The position numbers and the translations under genes were made by a program. Positions 27,301-42,000 of a DNA stretch of 64,000 bases are shown here, piece after piece. Position 1 is the first letter of the stretch. Each line of letters starts with the position of its first letter. Under the pieces are notes generated by a model. That model searched no databases. It saw nothing but the letters and a program-made list of their open reading frames with translations, and was not told the origin of the DNA. The stretch comes from Xylocopa sonorina (Eukaryota > Arthropoda > Insecta > Hymenoptera > Apidae): the NCBI RefSeq assembly GCF_050948175.1, contig NW_027490091.1, forward strand, positions 868,001 to 932,000, read 5' to 3'.

Positions 27301-30300
27301 CAATATTCAAATTTTATCTATTGGTTGATATCTTTTTGTTAAACATTCGTCAGTAAACGAATTTTTAAACTAGGTTGTAACTTTTTTCATCAAATTATCG
27401 CCTACATACGAAATTCAACTCTCGGTGGGAATTTTTTGGTCAAACTACCGTCAATGTACGAATTTTGACTCTCGGTGGGAACTTTTTTCTTCAAACTACT
27501 GTCAATACTCAAATTTTAACAATTGTTTGAGATCTTTTTGTTAAACAATTGCAAATAAACGAATTTTAATACTAGGTTGGAATTTTTTCCTTCAAACTAT
27601 CGCCTATATACGAAATTTAACTCTCGGTGGGAATTTTTTGGTCAAGCTACCGTCAATGTACGAATTTTAACTCTCGGTGGGCACTTTTTTCTTCAAACTA
27701 CTGTCAATATTCAAATTTTATCTATTGGTTGATATCTTTTTGTTAAACATTCGTCAGTAAACGAATTTTTAAACTAGGTTGTAACTTTCTTCATCAAATT
27801 ATCGCCTACATACGAAATTCAACTCTCGGTGGGAATTTTTTGGTCAAGCTACCGTCAATGTACGAATTTTGACTCTCGGTTGGAACTTTTTTCTTCAAAC
27901 TACTGTCAATACTCAAATTTTAACTATTGTTTGAGATCTTTTTGTTAAACAATTGCAAATAAACGAATTTTAATACTAGGTTGGAATTTTTTTCTTCAAA
28001 CTATCGCATATACGATATTTAACTCTCGGTAGGAATTTTTTGGTCAAGCTACCATCAATGTTCAAATTTTAACTTTCGGTGGGCACTTTTTTCTTCAAAC
28101 TACTGTCAATATTCATATTTTAACTATTGGTTGAAATCTTTTTGTCAACAATCGTCAATAGACGAATTTTAATACTAGGTTGGAATTTTTTCCTTCAAAC
28201 TATCGCCTATATACGAAATTTAACTCTCGGTGGGAATTTTTTAGTCAAGCTACCGTCAATGTACGAATTTTAACTCTCGGTGGGCACTTTTCTCTTCAAA
28301 CTACTGTCAATATTCAGATTTTAAATATTGGTTGAGATCTTTTTGTTAAACAATTGTAAATAAACGAATTTTAATACTAGGTTGGAATTTTTTTCTTCAA
28401 ACTATCGCATATACGAAATTTAACGCTCGGTAGGAATTTTTTGGTCAAGCTACCGTCAATGTACGAATTTTAACCCTCGGTGGGCACTTTTTTCTTCAAA
28501 CTACTGTCAATATTCAGATTTTATCTATTGGTTGAAATCTTTTTGTCAAACAATCGTCAATAAACAAATTTTCATACTAGGTTGGAATTTTTTTCTTCAA
28601 ACTATTGCCTACATACGAAATTCAACTCTCGGTGGGAATTTTTTGGTCAAACTACCGACAATGTACGAATTTTAACTCTCGGTGGGCACTTTTCTCTTCA
28701 AACTACTGTCAATATTCAGATTTTAAATATTGGTTGAGATCTTTTTGTTAAACAATTGTAAATAAACGAATTTTAATACTAGGTTGGAATTTTTTTCTTC
28801 AAACTATCGCATATACGAAATTTAACGCTCGGTAGGAATTTTTTGGTCAAGCTACCGTCAATGTACGAATTTTAACCCTCGGTGGGCACTTTTTTCTTCA
28901 AACTACTGTCAATATTCAAATTTTATCTATTGGTTGATATCTTTTTGTCAAACATTCGTCAATAAACGAATTTTTAAACTAGGTTGTAACTTTTTTCATC
29001 AAATTATCGCCTACATACGAAATTCAACTCTCGGTGGGAATTTTTTGGTCAAACTACCGTCAATGTACGAATTTTAACTCTCGGTGGGCACTTTTTTCTT
29101 CAAACTACTGTCAATATTCAAATTTTATCTATTGGTTGATATCTTTTTGTTAAACATTCGTCAGTAAACGAATTTTTAAACTAGGTTGTAACTTTTTTCA
29201 TCAAATTATCGCCTACATACGAAATTCAACTCTCGGTGGGAATTTTTTGGTCAAGCTACCGTCAATGTACGAATTTTGACTCTCGGTGGGAACTTTTCTC
29301 TTCAAACTACTGTCAATATTCAGATTTTAAATATTGGTTGAGATCTTTTTGTTAAACAATTGCAAATAAACGAATTTTAATACTAGGTTGGAATTTTTTT
29401 CTTCAAACTATCGCATATACGAAATTTAACTCTCGGCAGGAATTTTTTGGTCAAGCTACCATCAATGTTCGAATTTTAACTCACGGTGGGCACTTTTTTC
29501 TTCAAACTACTGTCAATATTCAAATTTTATCTATTGGTTGATATCTTTGTGTCAAACATTCGTCAATAAACGAATTTTTAAACTAGGTTGTAACTTTTTT
29601 CATCAAATTATCGCCTACATACGAAATTCAACTCTCGGTGGGAATTTTTTGGTCAAACTACCGTCAATGTACGAATTTTGACTCTCGGTGGGAACTTTTT
29701 TCTTCAAACTACTGTCAATACTCAAATTTTAACAATTGTTTGAGATCTTTTTGTTAAACAATTGCAAATAAACGAATTTTAATACTAGGTTGGAATTTTT
29801 TCCTTCAAACTATCGCCTATATACGAAATTTAACTCTCGGTGGGAATTTTTTGGTCAAGCTACCGTCAATGTACGAATTTTAACACTCGGTGGGCACTTT
29901 TTTCTTCAAACTACTGTCAATATTCAAATTTTATCTATTGGTTGATATCTTTTTGTTAAACATTCGTCAGTAAACGAATTTTTAAACTAGGTTGTAACTT
30001 TCTTCATCAAATTATCGCCTACATACGAAATTCAACTCTCGGTGGGAATTTTTTGGTCAAGCTACCGTCAATGTACGAATTTTGACTCTCGGTGGGAACT
30101 TTTTTCTTCAAACTACTGTCAATACTCAAATTTTAACTATTGTTTGAGATCTTTTTGTTAAACAATTGCAAATAAACGAATTTTAATACTAGGTTGGAAT
30201 TTTTTTCTTCAAACTATCGCATATACGATATTTAACTCTCGGTAGGAATTTTTTGGTCAAGCTACCATCAATGTTCAAATTTTAACTTTCGGTGGGCACT

Positions 30301-33000
30301 TTTTTCTTCAAACTACTGTCAATATTCATATTTTAACTATTGGTTGAAATCTTTTTGTCAACAATCGTCAATAGACGAATTTTAATACTAGGTTGGAATT
30401 TTTTCCTTCAAACTATCGCCTATATACGAAATTTAACTCTCGGTGGGAATTTTTTGGTCAAGCTACCGTCAATGTACGAATTTTAACTCTCGGTGGGCAC
30501 TTTTCTCTTCAAACTACTGTCAATATTCAGATTTTAAATATTGGTTGAGATCTTTTTGTTAAACAATTGTAAATAAACGAATTTTAATACTAGGTTGGAA
30601 TTTTTTTCTTCAAACTATCGCATATACGAAATTTAACGCTCGGTAGGAATTTTTTGGTCAAGCTACCGTCAATGTACGAATTTTAACCCTCGGTGGGCAC
30701 TTTTTTCTTCAAACTACTGTCAATATTCAGATTTTATCTATTGGTTGAAATCTTTTTGTCAAACAATCGTCAATAAACAAATTTTCATACTAGGTTGGAA
30801 TTTTTTTCTTCAAACTATTGCCTACATACGAAATTCAACTCTCGGTGGGAATTTTTTGGTCAAACTACCGACAATGTACGAATTTTAACTCTCGGTGGGC
30901 ACTTTTCTCTTCAAATTACTGTCAATATTCAGATTTTAAATATTGGTTGAGATCTTTTTGTTAAACAATTGTAAATAAACGAATTTTAATACTAGGTTGG
31001 AATTTTTTTCTTCAAACTATCGCATATACGAAATTTAACGCTCGGTAGGAATTTTTTGGTCAAGCTACCGTCAATGTACGAATTTTAACCCTCGGTGGGC
31101 ACTTTTTTCTTCAAACTACTGTCAATATTCAAATTTTATCTATTGGTTGATATCTTTTTGTCAAACATTCGTCACTAAACGAATTTTTGAACTAGGTTGT
31201 AACTTTTTTCATCAAATTATCGCCTACATACGAAATTCAACTCTCGGTGGGAATTTTTTGGTCAAACCACCGTCAATGTACGAATTTTGACTCGCGGTGG
31301 GAACTTTTTTCTTCAAACTACTGTCAATACTCAAATTTTAACTATTGTTTGAGATCTTTTTGTTAAACAATTGTAAATAAACGAATTTTAATACTAGGTT
31401 GGAATTTTTTCCTTCAAACTATCGCCTATATACGAAATTTAACTCTCGGTGGGAATTTTTTGGTCAAGCTACCGTCAATGTACGAATTTTAACTCTCGGT
31501 GGGCACTTTTCTCTTCAAACTACTGTCAATATTCAAATTTTATCTATTTGTTGATATCTTTTTGTCAAACATTCGTCAATAAACGAATTTTTGAACTAGG
31601 TTGTAACTTTTTTCATCAAATTATCGCCTACATACGAAATTCAACTCTCGGTGGGAATTTTTTGGTCAAACTACCGTCAATGTACGAATTTTAACTCTCG
31701 GTGGGAACTTTTTTCTTCAAACTACTGTCAATACTCAAATTTTAACTATTGTTTGAGATCTTTTTGTTAAACAATTGTAAATAAACGAATTTTAATACTA
31801 GCTTGGAATTTTTTTCTTCAAACTATCGCATATACGAAATTTAACGCTCGGTAGGAATTTTTTGGTCAAGCTACCATCAATGTTCGAATTTTAACTCTCG
31901 GTGGGCACTTTTTTCTTCAAACTACTGTCAATATTCAGATTTTATCTATTGGTTGAAATCTTTTTGTCAAACAGTCGTCAATAAACGAATTTTTATACTA
32001 GGTTGTAATTTTTTTCTACAAACTATCGCCTACATACGAAATTCAACTCTCGGTGGGAATTTTTTGGTCAAGCTACCATCAATGTCCGAATTTTAACTCA
32101 CGGTGGGCACTTTTTTCTTCAAACTACTGTCAATATTCAAATTTTATCTATTGGTTGATATCTTTTTGTCAAACATTCGTCAATAAACGAATTTTTAAAC
32201 TAGGTTGTAACTTTTTTCATCAAACTATCGCCTATATACGAAATTTAACTCTCGGTGGGAATTTTTTGGTCAAGCTACCGTCAATGTACGAATTTTAACT
32301 CTCGGTGGGCACTTTTTTCTTCAAACTACTGTCAATATTCAAATTTTATCTATTGGTTGATATCTTTTTGTTAAACATTCGTCAGTAAACGAATTTTTAA
32401 ACTAGGTTGTAACTTTCTTCATCAAATTATCGCCTACATACGAAATTCAACTCTCGGTGGGAATTTTTTGGTCAAGCTACCGTCAATGTACGAATTTTGA
32501 CTCTCGGTGGGAACTTTTTTCTTCAAACTACTGTCAATACTCAAATTTTAACTATTGTTTGAGATCTTTTTGTTAAACAATTGCAAATAAACGAATTTTA
32601 ATACTAGGTTGGAATTTTTTTCTTCAAACTATCGCATATACGATATTTAACTCTCGGTAGGAATTTTTTGGTCAAGCTACCATCAATGTTCAAATTTTAA
32701 CTTTCGGTGGGCACTTTTTTCTTCAAACTACTGTCAATATTCATATTTTAACTATTGGTTGAGATCTTTTTGTTAAACAATTGTAAATAAACGAATTTTA
32801 ATACTAGGTTGGAATTTTTTTCTTCAAACTATCGCATATACGAAATTTAACGCTCGGTAGGAATTTTTTGGTCAAGCTACCATCAATGTTCGAATTTTAA
32901 CTCTCGGTGGGCACTTTTTTCTTCAAACTACTGTCAATATTCAGATTTTATCTATTGGTTGAAATCTTTTTGTCAAACAATCGTCAATAAACGACTTTTC
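24390..33000. repeat. HOR block 3: 11-, 13- and 16-monomer periods
   Basis: The ACGATATTTAAC variant occurs near 24855, 28013, 30226 and 32640. The 28013 to 30226 spacing is about 2,213 bp (11 monomers). The 24855 to 28013 spacing is 3,158 bp, which is 16 monomers minus the 62 bp missing at the short monomer of 25876-26014. The unusual CTTTGTGTCAAAC lies near 26932 and 29549, about 2,617 bp or 13 monomers apart. AACAATTGTTTGAG appears near 24361, 27114, 27517 and 29730. Only the first copy carries the deletion scar, so the scar formed after the copies separated or was not part of the exchanged segment. Confidence 0.68.
25876..26014. repeat. Short (139-bp) satellite monomer with rearrangement scar
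   Basis: Successive GTGGGAATTTTTTGG landmarks are 139 bp apart here instead of ~201, a net loss of 62 bp. Sub-repeat A stops after GTCAATGTAC (25910). A filler of about 19 bp follows, and then a C sub-repeat of a different monomer type resumes with GTCAAACAATCGTC. The filler and resumption form a perfect 8-bp inverted repeat, ACGATTGT (25922-25929) and ACAATCGT (25933-25940), around a 3-base loop. TGTCAAACAA also occurs twice, 14 bp apart (25913 and 25927). This looks like end-joining or template-switch repair inside the array; the mechanism is inferred. Confidence 0.85.
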
Positions 33001-36000
33001 ATACTAGGTTGGAATTTTTTTCTTCAAACTATTGCCTACATACGAAGTTCAACTCTCGGTGGGAATTTTTTGGTCAAACTACCGACAATGTACGAATTTT
33101 AACTCTCGGTGGGCACTTTTCTCTTCAAACTACTGTCAATATTCAGATTTTAAATATTGGTTGAAATCTTTTTGTCAAACAGTCGTCAATAAACGAATTT
33201 TTATACCAGGTTGTAATTTTTTTCTACAAACTATCGCCTACATACGAAATTCAACTCTCGGTGGGAATTTTTTGGTCAAACTACCGTCAATGTACGAATT
33301 TTGACTCTCGGTGGGAACTTTTTTCTTCAAACTACTGTCAATACTCAAATTTTAACTATTGTTTGAGATCTTTTTGGTAAACAATTGCAAATAAACGAAT
33401 TTTAATACTAGGTTGGAATTTTTTTCTTCAAACTATCGCATATACGAAATTTAACTCTCGGCAGGAATTTTTTGGTCAAGCTACCATCAATGTTCGAATT
33501 TTAACTCACGGTGGGCACTTTTTTCTTCAAACTACTGTCAATATTCAAATTTTATCTATTGGTTGATATTTTTTTGTCAAACATTCGTCGATAAACGAAT
33601 TTTTAAACTAGGTTGTAACTTTTTTCATCAAATTATCGCCTACATACGAAATTCAACTCTCGGTGGGAATTTTTTGGTCAAACTACCGTCAATGTACGAA
33701 TTTTGACTCTCGGTGGGAACTTTTTTCTTCAAACTACTGTCAATACTCAAATTTTAACTATTGTTTGAGATCTTTTTGTTAAACAATTGCAAATAAACGA
33801 ATTTTAATACTAGGTTGGAATTTTTTTCTTCAAACTATCGCATATACGAAATTTAACTCTCGGCAGGAATTTTTTGGTCAAGCTACCATCAATGTCCGAA
33901 TTTTAACTCACGGTGGGCACTTTTTTCTTCAAACTACTGTCAATATTCAAATTTTATCTATTGGTTGATATCTTTTTGTCAAACATTCGTCAATTAACGA
34001 ATTTTTAAACTAGGTTGTAACTTTTTTCATCAAATTATCGCCTACATACGAAATTCAACTCTCGGTGGGAATTTTTTGGTCAAACTACCGTCAATGTACG
34101 AATTTTGACTCTCGGTGGGAACTTTTTTCTTCAAACTACTGTCAATACTCAAATTTTAACTATTGTTTGAGATCTTTTTGTTAAACAATTGCAAATAAAC
34201 GAATTTTAATACTAGGTTGGAATTTTTCTCTTCAAACTATCACATATACGAAATTTAACTCTCGGCAGGAATTTTTTGGTCAAACTACCGTCAATGTACG
34301 AATTTTAACTCTCGGTGGGCACTTTTTTCTTCAAACTACTGTCAATATTCAAATTTTATCTATTGGTTGATATTTTTTTGTCAAACATTCGTCGATAAAC
34401 GAATTTTTAAACTAGGTTGTAACTTTTTTCATCAAATTATCGCCTACATACGAAATTCAACTCTCGGTGGGAATTATTTGGTCAAACTACCGTCAATGTA
34501 CGAATTTTGACTCTCGGTGGGAACTTTTTTCTTCAAACTACTGTCAATACTCAAATTTTAACTATTGTTTGAGATCTTTTTGTTAAACAATTGCAAATAA
34601 ACGAATTTTAATACTAGGTTGGAATTTTTTTCTTCAAACTATCACATATACGAAATTTAACTCTCGGCAGGAATTTTTTGGTCAAACTACCGTCAATGTA
34701 CGAATTTTAACTCTCGGTGGGAACTTTTTTCTTCAAACTACTGTCAATACTCAAATTTTAACTATTGTTTGAGATCTTTTTGTTAAACAATTGTAAATAA
34801 ACGAATTTTAATACTAGGTTGGAATTTTTTCCTTCAAACTATCGCCTATATACGAAATTTAACTCTCGGTGGGAATTTTTTGGTCAAGCTACCGTCAATG
34901 TACGAATTTTAACTCTAGGTGGGCACTTTTTTCTTCAAACTACTGTCAATATTCAAATTTTATCTATTTGTTGATATCTTTTTGTCAAACATTCGTCAAT
35001 AAACGAATTTTTGAACTAGGTTGTAACATTTTTCATCAAATTATCGCCTACATACGAAATTCAACTCTCGGTGGGAATTTTTTGGTCAAATTACCGTCAA
35101 TGTACGAATTTTAACTCTCGGTGGGCACTTTTCTCTTCAAACTACTGTCAATATTCAGATTTTAAATATTGGTTGAAATCTTTTTGTCAAACAGTCGTCA
35201 ATAAACGAATTTTTATACTAGGTTGTAATTTTTTTCTACAAACTATCGCCAACATACGAAATTCAACTCTCGGTGGGAATTTTTTGGTCAAACTACCGTC
35301 AATGTACGAATTTTGACTCTCGGTGGGAACTTTTTTCTTCAAACTACTGTCAATACTCAAATTTTAACTATTGTTTGAGATCTTTTTGTTAAACAATTGC
35401 AAATAAACGAATTTTAATACTAGGTTGGAATTTTTTTCTTCAAACTATCGCATATACGAAATTTAACTCTCGGCAGGAATTTTTTGGTCAAGCTACCATC
35501 AATGTTCGAATTTTAACTCACGGTGGGCACTTTTTTCTTCAAATTACTGTCAATATTCAAATTTTATCTATTGGTTGATATTTTTTTGTCAAACATTCGT
35601 CGATAAACGAATTTTTAAACTAGGTTGTAACTTTTTTCATCAAATTATCGCCTACATACGAAATTCAACTCTCGGTGGGAATTATTTGGTCAAACTACCG
35701 TCAATGTACGAATTTTGACTCTCGGTGGGAACTTTTTTCTTCAAACTACTGTCAATACTCAAATTTTAACTATTGTTTGAGATCTTTTTGTTAAACAATT
35801 GCAAATAAACGAATTTTAATACTAGGTTGGAATTTTTTTCTTCAAACTATCACATATACGAAATTTAACTCTCGGCAGGAATTTTTTGGTCAAACTACCG
35901 TCAATGTACGAATTTTAACTCTCGGTGGGAACTTTTTTCTTCAAACTACTGTCAATACTCAAATTTTAACTATTGTTTGAGATCTTTTTGTTAAACAATT

Positions 36001-39000
36001 GTAAATAAACGAATTTTAATACTAGGTTGGAATTTTTTCCTTCAAACTATCGCCTATATACGAAATTTAACTCTCGGTGGGAATTTTTTGGTCAAGCTAC
36101 CGTCAATGTACGAATTTTAACTCTAGGTGGGCACTTTTTTCTTCAAACTACTGTCAATATTCAAATTTTATCTATTTGTTGATATCTTTTTGTCAAACAT
36201 TCGTCAATAAACGAATTTTTGAACTAGGTTGTAACATTTTTCATCAAATTATCGCCTACATACGAAATTCAACTCTCGGTGGGAATTTTTTGGTCAAATT
36301 ACCGTCAATGTACGAATTTTAACTCTCGGTGGGCACTTTTCTCTTCAAACTACTGTCAATATTCAGATTTTAAATATTGGTTGAAATCTTTTTGTCAAAC
36401 AGTCGTCAATAAACGAATTTTTATACTAGGTTGTAATTTTTTTCTACAAACTATCGCCAACATACGAAATTCAACTCTCGGTGGGAATTTTTTGGTCAAA
36501 CTACCGTCAATGTACGAATTTTGACTCTCGGTGGGAACTTTTTTCTTCAAACTACTGTCAATACTCAAATTTTAACTATTGTTTGAGATCTTTTTGTTAA
36601 ACAATTGCAAATAAACGAATTTTAATACTAGGTTGGAATTTTTTTCTTCAAACTATCGCATATACGAAATTTAACTCTCGGCAGGAATTTTTTGGTCAAG
36701 CTACCATCAATGTTCGAATTTTAACTCACGGTGGGCACTTTTTTCTTCAAATTACTGTCAATATTCAAATTTTATCTATTGGTTGATATTTTTTTGTCAA
36801 ACATTCGTCGATAAACGAATTTTTAAACTAGGTTGTAACTTTTTTCATCAAATTATCGCCTACATACGAAATTCAACTCTCGGTGGGAATTTTTTGGTCA
36901 AACTACCGTCAATGTACGAATTTTGACTCTCGGTGGGAACTTTTTTCTTCAAACTACTGTCAATACTCAAATTTTAACTATTGTTTGAGATCTTTTTGTT
37001 AAACAATTGCAAATAAACGAATTTTAATACTAGGTTGGAATTTTTTTCTTCAAACTATCGCATATACGAAATTTAACTCTCGGCAGGAATTTTTTGGTCA
37101 AGCTACCATCAATGTTCGAATTTTAACTCACGGTGGGCACTTTTTTCTTCAAACTACTGTCAATATTCAAATTTTATCTATTGGTTGATATCTTTTTGTC
37201 AAACATTCGTCAATAAACGAATTTTTAAACTAGGTTGTAACTTTTTTCATCAAATTATCGCCTACATACGAAATTCAACTCTCGGTGGGAATTTTTTGGT
37301 CAAACTACCGTCAATGTACGAATTTTGACTCTCGGTGGGAACTTTTTTCTTCAAACTACTGTCAATACTCAAATTTTAACTATTGTTTGAGATCTTTTTG
37401 TTAAACAATTGCAAATAAACGAATTTTAATACTAGGTTGGAATTTTTTTCTTCAAACTATCGCATATACGAAATTTAACTCTCGGCAGGAATTTTTTGGT
37501 CATGCTACCATCAATGTTCGAATTTTAACTCACGGTGGGCACTTTTTTCTTCAAATTACTGTCAATATTCAAATTTTATCTATTGGTTGATATTTTTTTG
37601 TCAAACATTCGTCGATAAACGAATTTTTAAACTAGGTTGTAACTTTTTTCATCAAATTATCGCCTACATACGAAATTCAACTCTCGGTGGGAATTTTTTG
37701 GTCAAACTACCGTCAATGTACGAATTTTGACTCTCGGTGGGAACTTTTTTCTTCAAACTACTGTCAATACTCAAATTTTAACTATTGTTTGAGATCTTTT
37801 TGTTAAACAATTGCAAATAAACGAATTTTAATACTAGGTTGGAATTTTTTTCTTCAAACTATCGCATATACGAAATTTAACTCTCGGCAGGAATTTTTTG
37901 GTCAAGCTACCATCAATGTTCGAATTTTAACTCACGGTGGGCACTTTTTTCTTCAAACTACTGTCAATATTCAAATTTTATCTATTGGTTGATATCTTTT
38001 TGTCAAACATTCGTCAATAAACGAATTTTTAAACTAGGTTGTAACTTTTTTCATCAAATTATCGCCTACATACGAAATTCAACTCTCGGTGGGAATTTTT
38101 TGGTCAAACTACCGTCAATGTACGAATTTTGACTCTCGGTGGGAACTTTTTTCTTCAAACTACTGTCAATACTCAAATTTTAACTATTGTTTGAGATCTT
38201 TTTGTTAAACAATTGCAAATAAACGAATTTTAATACTAGGTTGGAATTTTTTTCTTCAAACTATCGCATATACGAAATTTAACTCTCGGCAGGAATTTTT
38301 TGGTCAAGCTACCATCAATGTCCGAATTTTAACTCACGGTGGGCACTTTTTTCTTCAAACTACTGTCAATATTCAAATTTTATCTATTGGTTGATATCTT
38401 TTTGTCAAACATTCGTCAATAAACGAATTTTTAAACTAGGTTGTAACTTTTTTCATCAAATTATCGCCTACATACGAAATTCAACTCTCGGTGGGAATTT
38501 TTTGGTCAAACTACCGTCAATGTACGAATTTTGACTCTCGGTGGGAACTTTTTTCTTCAAACTACTGTCAATACTCAAATTTTAACTATTGTTTGAGATC
38601 TTTTTGTTAAACAATTGCAAATAAACGAATTTTAATACTAGGTTGGAATTTTTCTCTTCAAACTATCACATATACGAAATTTAACTCTCGGCAGGAATTT
38701 TTTGGTCAAACTACCGTCAATGTACGAATTTTAACTCTCGGTGGGCACTTTTTTCTTCAAACTACTGTCAATATTCAAATTTTATCTATTGGTTGATATT
38801 TTTTTGTCAAACATTTGTCGATAAACGAATTTTTAAACTAGGTTGTAACTTTTTTCATCAAATTATCGCCTACATACGAAATTCAACTCTCGGTGGGAAT
38901 TTTTTGGTCAAACTACCGTCAATGTACGAATTTTGACTCTCGGTGGGAACTTTTTTCTTCAAACTACTGTCAATACTCAAATTTTAACTATTGTTTGAGA

Positions 39001-42000
39001 TCTTTTTGTTAAACAATTGCAAATAAACGAATTTTAATACTAGGTTGGAATTTTTTTCTTCAAACTATCACATATACGAAATTTAACTCTCGGCAGGAAT
39101 TTTTTGGTCAAACTACCGTCAATGTACGAATTTTAACTCTCGGTGGGAACTTTTTTCTTCAAACTACTGTCAATACTCAAATTTTAACTATTGTTTGAGA
39201 TCTTTTTGTTAAACAATTGTAAGTAAACGAATTTTAATACAAGGTTGGAATTTTTTCCTTCAAACTATCGCCTATATACGAAATTTAACTCTCGGTGGGA
39301 ATTTTTTGGTCAAGCTACCGTCAATGTACGAATTTTAACTCTCGGTGGGCACTTTTTTCTTCAAACTACTGTCAATATTCAAATTTTATCTATTTGTTGA
39401 TATCTTTTTGTCAAACATTCGTCAATAAACGAATTTTTGAACTAGGTTGTAACATTTTTCATCAAATTATCGCCTACATACGAAATTCAACTCTCGGTGG
39501 GAATTTTTTGGTCAAATTACCGTCAATGTACGAATTTTAACTCTCGGTGGGCACTTTTCTCTTCAAACTACTGTCAATATTCAGATTTTAAATATTGGTT
39601 GAAATCTTTTTGTCAAACAGTCGTCAATAAACGAATTTTTATACTAGGTTGTAATTTTTTTCTACAAACTATCGCCAACATACGAAATTCAACTCTCGGT
39701 GGGAATTTTTTGGTCAAACTACCGTCAATGTACGAATTTTGACTCTCGGTGGGAACTTTTTTCTTCAAACTACTGTCAATACTCAAATTTTAACTATTGT
39801 TTGAGATCTTTTTGTTAAACAATTACAAATAAACGAATTTTAATACTAGGTTGGAATTTTTTTCTTCAAACTATCGCATATACGAAATTTAACTCTCGGC
39901 AGGAATTTTTTGGTCAAGCTACCATCAATGTTCGAATTTTAACTCACGGTGGGCACTTTTTTCTTCAAATTACTGTCAATATTCAAATTTTATCTATTGG
40001 TTGATATTTTTTTGTCAAACATTCGTCGATAAACGAATTTTTAAACTAGGTTGTAACTTTTTTCATCAAATTATCGCCTACATACGAAATTCAACTCTCG
40101 GTGGGAATTTTTTGGTCAAACTACCGTCAATGTACGAATTTTGACTCTCGGTGGGAACTTTTTTCTTCAAACTACTGTCAATACTCAAATTTTAACTATT
40201 GTTTGAGATCTTTTTGTTAAACAATTGCAAATAAACGAATTTTAATACTAGGTTGGAATTTTTTTCTTCAAACTATCGCATATACGAAATTTAACTCTCG
40301 GCAGGAATTTTTTGGTCAAGCTACCATCAATGTTCGAATTTTAACTCACGGTGGGCACTTTTTTCTTCAAACTACTGTCAATATTCAAATTTTATCTATT
40401 GGTTGATATCTTTTTGTCAAACATTCGTCAATAAACGAATTTTTAAACTAGGTTGTAACTTTTTTCATCAAATTATCGCCTACATACGAAATTCAACTCT
40501 CGGTGGGAATTTTTTGGTCAAACTACCGTCAATGTACGAATTTTGACTCTCGGTGGGAACTTTTTTCTTCAAACTACTGTCAATACTCAAATTTTAACTA
40601 TTGTTTGAGATCTTTTTGTTAAACAATTGCAAATAAACGAATTTTAATACTAGGTTGGAATTTTTTTCTTCAAACTATCACATATACGAAATTTAACTCT
40701 CGGCAGGAATTTTTTGGTCAAACTACCGTCAATGTACGAATTTTAACTCTCGGAGGGCACTTTTTTCTTCAAACTACTGTCAATATTCAAATTTTATCTA
40801 TTGGTTGATATTTTTTTGTCAAACATTCGTCGATAAACGAATTTTTAAACTAGGTTGTAACTTTTTTCATCAAATTATCGCCTACATACGAAATTCAACT
40901 CTCGGTGGGAATTTTTTGGTCAAACTACCGTCAATGTACGAATTTTAACTCTCGGTGGGAACTTTTTTCTTCAAACTACTGTCAATACTCAAATTTTAAC
41001 TATTGTTTGAGATCTTTTTGTTAAACAATTGCAAATAAACGAATTTTAATACTAGGTTGGAATTTTTTTCTTCAAACTATCGCATATACGATATTTAACT
41101 CTCGGTAGGAATTTTTTGGTCAAGCTACCATCAATGTTCAAATTTTAACTTTCGGTGGGCACTTTTTTCTTCAAACTACTGTCAATATTCATATTTTAAC
41201 TATTGGTTGAAATCTTTTTGTCAACAATCGTCAATAGACGAATTTTAATACTAGGTTGGAATTTTTTCCTTCAAACTATCGCCTATATACGAAATTTAAC
41301 TCTCGGTGGGAATTTTTTGGTCAAGCTACCGTCAATGTACGAATTTTAACTCTCGGTGGGAACTTTTTTCTTCAAACTACTGTCAATACTCAAATTTTAA
41401 CTATTGTTTGAGATCTTTTTGTTAAACAATTGTAAATAAACGAATTTTAATACTAGGTTGGAATTTTTTTCTTCAAACTATCGCATATACGAAATTTAAC
41501 GCTCGGTAGGAATTTTTTGGTCAAGCTACCATCAATGTTCGAATTTTAACTCTCGGTGGGCACTTTTTTCTTCAAACTACTGTCAATATTCAGATTTTAT
41601 CTATTGGTTGAAATCTCTTTGTCAAACAATCGTCAATAAACGAATTTTCATACTAGGTTGGAATTTTTTTCTTCAAACTATTGCCTACATACGAAGTTCA
41701 ACTCTCGGTGGGAATTTTTTGGTCAAACTACCGACAATGTACGAATTTTAACTCTCGGTGGGCACTTTTTTCTTCAAACTACTGTCAATATTCAAATTTT
41801 ATCTATTTGTTGATATCTTTTTGTCAAACATTCGTCAATAAACGAATTTTTGAACTAGGTTGTAACTTTTTTCATCAAATTATCGCCTACATACGAAATT
41901 CAACTCTCGGTGGGAATTTTTTGGTCAAACTACCGTCAATGTACGAATTTTAACTCTCGGTGGGAACTTTTTTCTTCAAACTACTGTCAATACTCAAATT

